A DNA stretch of 33,262 nt from Myxococcota bacterium. Its GTDB lineage: Bacteria > Myxococcota > Kuafuiibacteriia > Kuafuiibacteriales > Kuafuiibacteriaceae. Each line of letters opens with the position of its first letter. Within the stretch, counting starts at the first letter, position 1. Below the pieces are notes generated by a model. That model searched no databases. It was not told the DNA's origin and saw only the letters and a list, made by a program, of their open reading frames with translations. The translations under genes and the position numbers were made by a program. Location of the stretch: assembly GCA_028289325.1 (NCBI GenBank), contig JANQQN010000188.1, forward strand, positions 1-33,262, read 5' to 3'. This document shows positions 26,153 through 33,262 of the stretch, in pieces.

Positions 26153-28249
26153 CTACGTCAACGGCAGAGTGCGTAGGGGGCGACCGGTGAGCTTGAGCAT
26201 CGCGTTGGCCACCGCGGGCGCGACCGGGGGCACGCCCAGCTCGCCCACGCCGCCCACCGGGGCGGAGCTGGACACGATCTCGACCATGGTGTCCGGCGCG
26301 TCGCGCAGCCTCAGCAGTCGATAGTCGTGAAAGTTGCTCTCCTGCACCCCGCTCGCCCGCAGGCGGATCCGGCCGTACAGGGCCGCCGACAGGCCGAACA
26401 CGATGCCCCCCTCGATCTGCGCCCGCACCCCATCGGGATTGATGGCGCGGCCGCAATCGATGGCACACGTCACGCGGTGAACCTGGGGCCGGCCGCGCTT
26501 GCGAGACACCTCCGCGACCTGGGCCACCACCGAACCCGCGAACCCGTACAGCGCCACGCCGTGGGCCCGGCCCTTACCCAGCCGCCGACCGTAACCCGCG
26601 GCCTTGGCGGCCGCGTCGAGGACCTGCAGATGTCGAGGCTGGGTCTGCAGCAGACTCCGCCGGTAAGCGACGGGATCCGTGCCCGCCCGGCGGGCAAGCT
26701 CGTCGATGAAGCCTTCGATCGCGAACGCGAGATGGCTGTGGGCCCCCGAGCGCCACGGCCCGGTCGTGACCGGGAGGGAGACGGCCGCGTGGCTGATGCG
26801 CCGATGGTCAATGCCGTAGGGCAGATCGAAGTCCGGCGGCCACCCCGGCCCTCGGCCGGCAACGCTGGCCACCGCCTGCGACCACGCCACGGGTCGCCCC
26901 CGCCGGTCGAGCGACGCCTGCAGCCGGTGAAAGGCCGCCGTTCGGTAGCCGCCACCGCGGAAGTCGTCGCTGCGGGCCCAGACGACCTGGACCGGACGAC
27001 CGACGGTCTTCGAGAGCGCGACCGCTTCCACGGCCTCCTCGACGGTCGTGCGCCGTCCGAAGGAGCCCCCCACGGCCGCCGGGTGAATGGTCACCCGCGA
27101 GGGATCGAGTCCGGCCTGCGCGGCCACCGCGGCCCGGACCTGGCTCGGGTTTTGGCAGCCGATCCACACGTCGATCTCGTTGCGGCGATAGTGAGCCGTG
27201 CAGCTCAGGGGCTCGAGGGCGCCGTGGGCTAGGAACGGAACCGAGTAGTCGGCGGTGAACGTCCGCGACGAGCGGCTCACCGAGCGGAGGTTGCCGGACG
27301 CGACCACCACCTGGCCCGACTTGCTCGCCGTCCGCAGCCGCTCAATAACGTCCGCGTCGTCGATGCGCTCCCCGTTGGGGCGGGACCAGGTCACGTCGAG
27401 GGCGCGCCGCCCGGTCTCTGCGGCCCACGTGTGCTCGGCGATGACCGCAATTCCGAACGGCGACCGAACGACATCGATGACCCCGGGCACGGATCGGGCC
27501 GCGGTTCCGTCCCAGCGCTCCAGCTGGGCCCCAAACCACGGGGGCCGCGCGACCTGCGCGTACCGCATGTCGTCCACCCGAACGTCGAGCCCGTACTTCG
27601 TTCGGCCCCGGAGGGGATCCGTCGCGTTGGGCGTCGCCACGTCGGTGCCGGCCAGGGTGCGCTGACTCGGACGAAGCAGCATCGGCGCTCGGGGCGGCCG
27701 CTGGTGGCTGGCCCCTTCGGCGACCGCCCCGAACGGGACGCTTCGGTTGCTGTCACGATGGTGGATCCGTCCCTCGCGCGCCTCGCACTGCAGGGCGACG
27801 ACCCCCCATACCGCCGCCGCCTCCTGGAGCAGCAACTGACGAGCGAGCGCGGCCATCCCTCGAAGCGACGCCTCGTTGTCTCGAATACTTCGGCTGCCAT
27901 GGGTCGCGATCTCGCCGTGGACCGGATCCCCGACCGGCGGCGCGCGGACGATGACCTGATCCCACCGCGCCCGCAGCTCGTCGGCGAGGATCTGAGCCAA
28001 GGCGACCGACACGCCCTGCCCGAGCTCGACCTCCGGCACGGTCAGCGTGACTCGGTCGTCGGGGGACACGTGAACATAGACGTTGAGCGTCCCCGGCGGT
28101 CCCTTCGGCGGCACTGAGTGCTCCGTAGGGGATGTCACTACCGGCGGCAGTCGCGTCCCGAGCTGATACGTCAACATCAAGCCACCGGTCATCGCCGCGC
28201 CGCTGCCGAGGACAAACGTCCGTCGGCTGATGGGTTGGTCAAGGCTCAC
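26153..28249 (-). CDS. Molybdenum hydroxylase large subunit (IorB-like), Tat-exported
   Basis: A 698-aa molybdopterin subunit of an aldehyde/isoquinoline-type oxidoreductase (xanthine oxidase family). From GTG 28249 it begins [20 protein letters not shown], a twin-arginine signal, so the complex is probably periplasmic. Cofactor-binding motifs are present: [50 protein letters not shown], and the active-site Glu (E670) in [14 protein letters not shown]. The frame is open to 28324, but that would overlap the small-subunit gene far more; the GTG start gives an 11-bp overlap and a clean Tat signal. Substrate cannot be read; no cytochrome electron acceptor gene is adjacent. Cofactor loading would need XdhC/MocA-type factors such as those at the left end of the window. 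Confidence 0.93.
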   Translation of the reverse strand: MSLDQPISRRTFVLGSGAAMTGGLMLTYQLGTRLPPVVTSPTEHSVPPKGPPGTLNVYVHVSPDDRVTLTVPEVELGQGVSVALAQILADELRARWDQVIVRAPPVGDPVHGEIATHGSRSIRDNEASLRGMAALARQLLLQEAAAVWGVVALQCEAREGRIHHRDSNRSVPFGAVAEGASHQRPPRAPMLLRPSQRTLAGTDVATPNATDPLRGRTKYGLDVRVDDMRYAQVARPPWFGAQLERWDGTAARSVPGVIDVVRSPFGIAVIAEHTWAAETGRRALDVTWSRPNGERIDDADVIERLRTASKSGQVVVASGNLRSVSRSSRTFTADYSVPFLAHGALEPLSCTAHYRRNEIDVWIGCQNPSQVRAAVAAQAGLDPSRVTIHPAAVGGSFGRRTTVEEAVEAVALSKTVGRPVQVVWARSDDFRGGGYRTAAFHRLQASLDRRGRPVAWSQAVASVAGRGPGWPPDFDLPYGIDHRRISHAAVSLPVTTGPWRSGAHSHLAFAIEGFIDELARRAGTDPVAYRRSLLQTQPRHLQVLDAAAKAAGYGRRLGKGRAHGVALYGFAGSVVAQVAEVSRKRGRPQVHRVTCAIDCGRAINPDGVRAQIEGGIVFGLSAALYGRIRLRASGVQESNFHDYRLLRLRDAPDTMVEIVSSSAPVGGVGELGVPPVAPAVANAMLKLTGRPLRTLPLT

Positions 28250-28709
28250 GGGAAGGTCTCCCCGCCGCCCGGTGAACGGCACGACGAATACGGCCATAGG
28301 TGCCGCACCGACATAGGTGGCCACTCAGAGCCGCGTCGATCTCCGCATCGGTGGGGGCCGGCGTGACCGCGAGAAGTGCCGCGGCGCCCATGATTTGTCC
28401 CGGCTGACAGTAGCCGCATTGCGCCGCCTTCTCTTCGACCCAAGCCCGCTCCAGCGGCGCTCGCTGGCGCTCAGGCAGGCCCTCGATCGTGACCACGGGT
28501 CGCGCGCCCACCCTCGAGATCGGCAGCTGACACGCGTACACGGCGCGTCCTCCGACATGCACGGTGCACGCCCGACACTGTCCGATACCGCATCCGTACT
28601 TGGTGCCGGTCAGTCCGAGCAGGTCTCGCAGCACCCACACCAAGGGCATGTCGGCCGGAGCATCGACGGAGCGGCGGCGACCATTCACCAGCAGATCGAA
28701 GCGCGGCAC
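28239..28709 (-). CDS. Molybdenum hydroxylase small [2Fe-2S] subunit (IorA-like)
   Basis: A 156-aa electron-transfer subunit. The plant-type [2Fe-2S] cluster ligands are C40, C45, C48 ([10 protein letters not shown]) and C60. The second cluster uses C98, C101 (QCGYCQPGQ), C133 and C135 ([13 protein letters not shown]). It has no signal peptide and would be carried out with the Tat-signal-bearing large subunit. GTG 28709 is the annotated start; GGAGG lies immediately against it, too close for ideal initiation, so the exact start is not certain. Its stop overlaps the large-subunit start. It diverges from the FHA-kinase-receiver gene across an 84-bp gap. Confidence 0.93.
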   Translation of the reverse strand: MPRFDLLVNGRRRSVDAPADMPLVWVLRDLLGLTGTKYGCGIGQCRACTVHVGGRAVYACQLPISRVGARPVVTIEGLPERQRAPLERAWVEEKAAQCGYCQPGQIMGAAALLAVTPAPTDAEIDAALSGHLCRCGTYGRIRRAVHRAAGRPSREP

Positions 28710-28759
28710 CCTCCGAGGAGACCGACTCCTTCGACGGTGGTCAATGCAAGGTCCGAGTA

Positions 28760-28787
28760 TTGATTATGCGGGCCTATTCGCGACTAT
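28760..28787 (+). promoter_or_regulatory. Candidate leaderless promoter of the FHA-kinase-receiver gene
   Basis: TTGATT (28760-28765), 16-bp spacer, GACTAT (28782-28787), 6 nt to the GTG at 28794. The -35 is identical to that at 22917. The -10 is weak. Confidence 0.3.
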
Positions 28788-28793
28788 GGCGCC

Positions 28794-30413
28794 GTGGCGC
28801 ACGATCCATGGAGACCGAACGCCGGCGCCGAGCGTGGGTCGGACGAAGACCCGGTCACCATCGTGGCCCGGGCTTCAGATCCCAATCGACTCACGGCGGA
28901 GGTCTCCCCCACCCATTTCGGCGCGAGCATCCTCATCCTGACCGGCGCGCAGGCGGGCCAGTCCGTGCCTATCGAGACGGAGACGACCCTCATCGGCCGC
29001 AACAAGGAGTGTCAGGTTCGCCTCGACGTGCCGGACGTCTCCCGCCGACACGCCAGCATCGTCCGCAATCGCTACGGGGAGTACGAGGTCGAGGATAACA
29101 CCAGCCGAAACGGCGTCACCGTCAACGGCCACCGGGTGGAGCGGCAGCCGCTGCGGTACGGCGACCGGATCGGCATCGGACGGGAGGCCGTCCTTCTGTT
29201 CACCCACTATGACCAGCTGGGAGAGCTCCTGCTGCAGAGGCAGCGCATGGAGTCCATCGGGGCCCTCGCGGGGGGCGTTGCCCACGACTTCAACAACCTC
29301 CTCGGGGCGATCCTCGCCAACGTCAATGCGCTGATGGCCGACGCCACCCCCCGGCCCCCCCTCGACGTCGAGATCCTGGAAGACGTGCGGACGGCGGCCC
29401 TTCGGGCCAGCGAGCTCACAAATCAACTGCTCGCCTTCGCTCGACGCGGACAGTATGAGCAGCGACCGACCTCGGCGTTCAAGATCTGTCAGGAAGCCTT
29501 GCGGCTGGCGGCGCGTACTTTCGGCCCCGACATCGAGCTCGTCGACGAAGTCGACCCCAGTCTGGTCGTCCTCGGCGACCCTAGCCAGCTGCATCAGGTC
29601 ATCATGAACCTCCTGATCAACGGTCGCGACGCGATGCCACACGGGGGGACGCTGACCATCACCGGCCGAGCGATCCAAGGGCGGGCGGTGGTCGGGCTCG
29701 AGTCCGGCCTCAGCTACGCCTCGATCCGGGTTCGAGACACCGGACCGGGGATGGATGCGGGGACCCAGCAGCGGGTGTTCGAACCGTTCTTCACCACCAA
29801 GGCGCTGGGGCAAGGGACGGGCCTCGGGCTCGCGACCGCGTACGGTATCGTCAAGAACCACGGCGGTGACATCCGGGTGGAGAGCCAGCTCGGGCAAGGC
29901 GCGTGCTTCAACGTGTACCTGCCGCTGCACTCCGGGCCGATGGACGAGGCGGCGGCGGGCCCCCAGCCGGCCGGGCTCGAGTACCGACCGCAGGACATCA
30001 CGATCCTCATCGTCGACGACGACGTGCTGTTCATCCGCGCGTTGGAGCGAATGCTGTCGCAATCGGGATTTCGCCTGTACGTCGCGCAATCCGGCGAGGA
30101 GGCCCTCAGGATCCTGTCCGAGCGCCCGTTCGAGATCACGCTGGTGCTCCTCGACGTGCTGATGCCCCGAATGAGCGGCCAACAGGTCTTCGAGCGGGTC
30201 CGGGCGGTCGTTCCCGATCTCCCCGTCATCCTGATCTCGGGCTACGCGGACAGCGAGGCCGCCCACCGGATGCAGCGCAACGGCGCGGCGGGCTTCCTCC
30301 GCAAGCCGGTGGGCATCGAACGCCTGCTGCGGGCGATCGGCGACGCGCTCGCTCCCCAACGCGCAGCGGCGGTAACCCCCGCCCGGGCGTGGGACAACGA
30401 AACCAGCGCTTGA
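28794..30413 (+). CDS. FHA domain - histidine kinase - receiver hybrid protein
   Basis: A 539-aa soluble signalling protein, no TM segment. FHA domain at about 44-135 (LIGRNKECQVRL, DVSRRHASIV, DNTSRNGVTVNG), which binds phospho-Thr peptides. HisKA with H164 in LAGGVAHDFNNLLGAI. HATPase_c with N276 (NLLINGRDAM), DTGPGM, and GTGLGLATAYGIVKNHGG. C-terminal receiver at about 402-525 with the acidic pocket ILIVDDD, phospho-acceptor D454 (LLDVLMPRM), and LRKPV. It has the NtrB-like F-N-N-L-L variant of the H-box. It could link Ser/Thr kinase signalling to His-Asp phosphotransfer, but partners are not visible; there is no output domain. GTG 28794 is the most upstream reasonable start. Confidence 0.93.
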   Translation: MAHDPWRPNAGAERGSDEDPVTIVARASDPNRLTAEVSPTHFGASILILTGAQAGQSVPIETETTLIGRNKECQVRLDVPDVSRRHASIVRNRYGEYEVEDNTSRNGVTVNGHRVERQPLRYGDRIGIGREAVLLFTHYDQLGELLLQRQRMESIGALAGGVAHDFNNLLGAILANVNALMADATPRPPLDVEILEDVRTAALRASELTNQLLAFARRGQYEQRPTSAFKICQEALRLAARTFGPDIELVDEVDPSLVVLGDPSQLHQVIMNLLINGRDAMPHGGTLTITGRAIQGRAVVGLESGLSYASIRVRDTGPGMDAGTQQRVFEPFFTTKALGQGTGLGLATAYGIVKNHGGDIRVESQLGQGACFNVYLPLHSGPMDEAAAGPQPAGLEYRPQDITILIVDDDVLFIRALERMLSQSGFRLYVAQSGEEALRILSERPFEITLVLLDVLMPRMSGQQVFERVRAVVPDLPVILISGYADSEAAHRMQRNGAAGFLRKPVGIERLLRAIGDALAPQRAAAVTPARAWDNETSA

Positions 30414-30498
30414 GCCCCGCCATCGATCTGCCGCCACCATCGACGACGACCAGATCGGGGCTGGACATTAGCCGATGGGTCCACGATGGAGGAAGGAC

Positions 30499-32601
30499 AT
30501 GGGAGACCTTCGCCAAGACCTCGAGGCGCTGGCTATGCTCCACGGCGTCGAGCTGTCGTACTACGACATCCGCGGGCGGCACTACGTAGCCTCGGACGAA
30601 GCATTACTCGCACTGCTGCCCAATCTCGGCGCTCCTTTGGAAGGGCCGGGTGACATCCACGAGGCTTTGCGGGCGCGCCAGCAAGAGATCGCCCACCGGG
30701 TGCTCGAGCCCGTGGTCGTGGTGTGGGACGACGCGCCTCACTTCGTGCCGCTCCGGATCCCGGCGCTCAGGAAGACCGGGCGCTATCGGATCGAGGTCTT
30801 GCTGGAGAACGGAACGGTCCGGGGCGTCGAAGGCCGTCTCGACGACCTCGACGTTCACGACGATTGGGAGGTCGAGGGTACCCACCATCTCGTGGTCCAT
30901 CTCCCGCTCGGGCGCGCTCTTCCCCTCGGGTACCACCATGTACGGGTCGCGTTCGGGAGCACGGTGCAAGAAGCCCTGCTCATGTCCGCCCCTCGACACG
31001 CTTGGCTGCCCACCAAAGACCGGATGTGGGGCGTGTTTGCGCCCGCGTACGCCCTCAATGACGACCGCAGCATGGGGGCGGGCGGCCTACGAGAGCTCTC
31101 CCGGCTGGTGCGATGGGTCGGCGAAGCCGGTGGGGACTTTGTCGGGACCCTGCCCCTGATGTCCGCGTTCCTCGACGAGCCGTTCGAACCGAGCCCGTAC
31201 GCGCCGGTCAGCCGACTGTTCTGGAACGAGCTGTTTGTCGACATCGCTCGCCTGCCCGAGCTGGCCCGCGACGAATCCGCCCGCCGTCGACTGGAGGGCC
31301 CGGAGATTTCGTCCGTCGCCCAGACGCTGAACCGGAATCCCCACGTCGACTACCGCGCGCAAGCCGAGCTGCAGCGCCGCGTGCTGTCGTCGCTCGCGGA
31401 AACCGCGTTTTCGGGGTCCAGCCGAGCAGAGCTGGAGCGATTCGCGGCCGGACACCCGCGCGCCCGCGACTATGCGATGTTCCGGGCGACCACCGAATCC
31501 CGGCGCGAGCCGTGGCACAGCTGGCCCGCCCCCCTGAGAGACGGCGACCTCACCGAGGTCGACTTCGAGCCTCAGGCCTACCGCTACCACCTGTACGTGC
31601 AGCTGCGGATGCAGCAACAGCTCGGCGCGCTCAGCAACGAGGTGCGGCAGCTCGGCGGCGGTCTATATCTCGATATGCCGCTCGGCGTCCACCCGGACGG
31701 CTACGACGCGTGGCGGGAGCGCGGCGCGTTTTTGGCCGACACCTCCGCTGGCGCCCCGCCCGATGATCTGTTCGTCGGGGGCCAAGACTGGGGCTTTCGG
31801 CCCCTCCACCCTGAACGCATCCGATTTCGGCGATACGAGTACGTGATCGCGTGCATCCGGCATCAGCTCAGCTGTGCCGGCGCCCTGCGGATCGACCATG
31901 TGATGGGCCTGCATCGCATCTTCTGCATTCCGAAAGGGATGGGCGGAGAAAACGGGGTCTACGTTCACTACCGCCCCGCGGAGCTCTACGCGATCCTGAA
32001 CATAGAATCGCACCGCCATGAGAGCTTCCTCGTCGGCGAAGACCTGGGGACGGTGCCCAATGCGGTGCGCAACGCGATGGACGAGCACCACTTCCATCGA
32101 ATGTACGTTGCCCAGTTCTCCCTTCGCGGCGACCCCAACCACGCCGTGGTCGATCCCCCCAAAACGGCCGCCGCCAGTATCAACACCCACGATACCCCGA
32201 CGTTCGCGGCCTTCTGGGAAGGGCATGATATCGACGATCGTCTCTCCCTCAACCACCTGAGCGAACCGGAAGCCCCCAAGGAGCGGGAGGATCGCGCGGC
32301 TCTGCGCCACACGGTGATCCAGTACCTGCAGAACAAGGGCCTGCTCACCGAGCCACCGACCACCGACGCCGTCTTTCGAACCCTCGTGCGGCTCCTCGGC
32401 GCGAGCGAGGCCCGGCTGGTGCTGGTGAATCTCGAGGATCTGTGGGGCGAGCGCCGACCTCAGAACGTGCCAGGGACCACCATCGAGTCGCCCAACTGGC
32501 GACGGCGGGCCGCCCGCTCGATCGAACAGATCCTCTCCGACGCCGGCCTGACCGCCGTCCTTCACCAACTCGATCGAAGCCGCCGCAACGGCGACGGGTA
32601 G
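30499..32601 (+). CDS. malQ: 4-alpha-glucanotransferase (GH77)
   Basis: A 700-aa amylomaltase that transfers alpha-1,4-glucan segments in maltodextrin and glycogen metabolism. The catalytic residues are recognisable: nucleophile D466 (GALRIDHVMGLHRIF), acid/base E514 (LVGEDLGTVPNAV), and the third Asp D565 (NTHDTPTFAAFW). The N-terminal region to about 160 is an extra beta-rich domain found in longer MalQ proteins, followed by the barrel (SPYAPVSRLFWNELFVDI). ATG 30499 has a strong GGAGGAAGG ribosome binding site, so it is preferred to the ATG at 30475. It ends 19 bp before the next gene, which may be co-translated through a GAGGAGG site. Confidence 0.96.
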   Translation: MGDLRQDLEALAMLHGVELSYYDIRGRHYVASDEALLALLPNLGAPLEGPGDIHEALRARQQEIAHRVLEPVVVVWDDAPHFVPLRIPALRKTGRYRIEVLLENGTVRGVEGRLDDLDVHDDWEVEGTHHLVVHLPLGRALPLGYHHVRVAFGSTVQEALLMSAPRHAWLPTKDRMWGVFAPAYALNDDRSMGAGGLRELSRLVRWVGEAGGDFVGTLPLMSAFLDEPFEPSPYAPVSRLFWNELFVDIARLPELARDESARRRLEGPEISSVAQTLNRNPHVDYRAQAELQRRVLSSLAETAFSGSSRAELERFAAGHPRARDYAMFRATTESRREPWHSWPAPLRDGDLTEVDFEPQAYRYHLYVQLRMQQQLGALSNEVRQLGGGLYLDMPLGVHPDGYDAWRERGAFLADTSAGAPPDDLFVGGQDWGFRPLHPERIRFRRYEYVIACIRHQLSCAGALRIDHVMGLHRIFCIPKGMGGENGVYVHYRPAELYAILNIESHRHESFLVGEDLGTVPNAVRNAMDEHHFHRMYVAQFSLRGDPNHAVVDPPKTAAASINTHDTPTFAAFWEGHDIDDRLSLNHLSEPEAPKEREDRAALRHTVIQYLQNKGLLTEPPTTDAVFRTLVRLLGASEARLVLVNLEDLWGERRPQNVPGTTIESPNWRRRAARSIEQILSDAGLTAVLHQLDRSRRNGDG

Positions 32602-32620
32602 CCCGAGGAGGAATCAAACG

Positions 32621-33262
32621 ATGGGCAAAGAATCACGAACCGCGGAGCTCGACGGCCGGTACGGCGCCCATCGCGTCGTTCAGAGCCTCGTCCGAGCGCC
32701 GGGCGCTTGGCTCGTCGAAGGTCAGGATGACGAAGGCGGGCGCTGCATACTCCAGCTCGCCCGGTGCAAGCCCGCCACCGATCCCGACGCCAAGCGCGAC
32801 CGGACCGAGTACGTGGAGATGATCCAGGCCGCGACCCGAAGTCTCGGCGACGACCCGGACGTCGAGCTGTTGGCCCACGGCGCCGCCGAGGAACCCGACG
32901 GCAGCCTGATGCTTTACTGGGCGATGCCCTGGGTCGACGGCGCGGATAAGCTCGGTCGGGCCGACGTGGACGACCCGGGGTCGCTGATGGCCGTCGGCGC
33001 CTCGCTGCTGGGCCGAATCGCAGACCGCCACGACCGTGGCCGTATCTCCCCGACCCTCACCGAGCAGACCCTCGTCGTTCCGTCGGTCGACGCCATCGCG
33101 CTGGTGGGCCTACCTATCCATCTTCCCCCCGGCTGGCTGACCAGTGATCTGCCCTCCCCCCGGCTCGCCCCCGAAGAGCGGGAGCGCAGCGAGCCCCACT
33201 TCAGCGGCGATCTATGGCGGGTCGGGCGCGCGATCCGCGCCTTGGGCGCTCATCTTCTCGAT
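32621..33262 (+). CDS. Kinase-fold-like protein lacking catalytic residues, partial at window end
   Basis: The frame is open from ATG 32621 to the end of the window (214 codons). A GAGGAGG ribosome binding site (32605-32611) precedes it. The layout resembles a Hanks-type kinase: an N-lobe-like part (YGAHRVVQSLVRAPGAWLVEG, CILQLARCKP), a hinge-like LMLYWAMPWVDGADKL, and a helix ending ADRHDRGRISPTLTEQTLVV where a kinase has HRDLKPxN. The Asp, Lys and Asn of that loop are absent, and no DFG is seen in the following VDAIALVGLP. Near the end, FSGDLWRVGRAIRALG recalls the kinase alpha-F region. A pseudokinase is therefore plausible but not certain, and the C-terminus is unseen. Confidence 0.7.
   Translation, partial: MGKESRTAELDGRYGAHRVVQSLVRAPGAWLVEGQDDEGGRCILQLARCKPATDPDAKRDRTEYVEMIQAATRSLGDDPDVELLAHGAAEEPDGSLMLYWAMPWVDGADKLGRADVDDPGSLMAVGASLLGRIADRHDRGRISPTLTEQTLVVPSVDAIALVGLPIHLPPGWLTSDLPSPRLAPEERERSEPHFSGDLWRVGRAIRALGAHLLD

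Noticed and set aside
28875..30440. Long minus-strand open frame opposite the FHA-kinase-receiver gene
   Set aside because: Arg/Asp/His-rich translation with no domain; the plus strand encodes clear motifs throughout.

Overview
The window is a dense, GC-rich piece of chromosome (roughly two thirds GC or more by eye) with about 30 protein genes and very short gaps. It has no tRNA, rRNA, insertion sequence, prophage or CRISPR array that I can see. The gene mix suggests a Myxococcota-type (former Deltaproteobacteria) bacterium: a membrane-anchored Ser/Thr kinase with a long Pro/Ala-rich tail, an FHA-histidine kinase-receiver hybrid, two exported zinc metalloproteases (one with a C-terminal hydrophobic anchor), and a pyrophosphate-type phosphofructokinase. 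This is inference from gene content, not from a marker-gene phylogeny.

Layout: (1) 1-1519, minus: a translationally coupled molybdenum-enzyme maturation operon (XdhC N-domain, XdhC C-domain, start of a molybdopterin-binding protein that runs off the edge). (2) 1596-4349, plus: sufS-sufU-HAD phosphatase, then panD. (3) 4398-7373: a two-TM coiled-coil protein diverging from a lemA-TPM-TPM envelope operon. (4) 7487-10152: an alpha/beta hydrolase with Cys at the nucleophile elbow, an MFS transporter and thpR. (5) 10179-14792: a proteostasis island. groES-groEL run leftward to a strong terminator. Two hsp20 genes and a rhomboid protease with a helical-repeat-like tail run rightward. The 385-bp region between the two units holds candidate heat-shock promoters and RNA structures. 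(6) 14858-18336: an alpha/beta hydrolase-OsmC fusion and a Ser/Thr kinase. (7) 18413-20711: PFK, overlapping tail to tail with a metalloprotease gene. (8) 20776-26126: tex, a small membrane protein, a large metalloprotease lipoprotein and rpiA. (9) 26153-28709, minus: a Tat-exported two-subunit molybdenum hydroxylase (IorA/IorB type), diverging from the FHA-kinase-receiver protein. (10) 30499-end: malQ, then a cut-off kinase-like protein.

How the parts work together: the maturation operon at the left edge probably serves molybdenum hydroxylases such as the IorAB pair at the right. Chaperonin, small heat-shock proteins and rhomboid form a protein/membrane quality-control cluster. PFK, RpiA and MalQ are central and storage-carbon metabolism.

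The most notable observations are regulatory. Seven genes without a convincing Shine-Dalgarno carry a TA-beginning -10-like hexamer exactly 6 nt before the start codon, which would put +1 on the start codon (leaderless mRNAs). The groES leader has two mutually exclusive helices next to its ribosome binding site. The first hsp20 leader can pair with its own Shine-Dalgarno. The terminator after hsp20 also contains a near-consensus promoter for the rhomboid gene. No complete new defence or mobile system was recognised.
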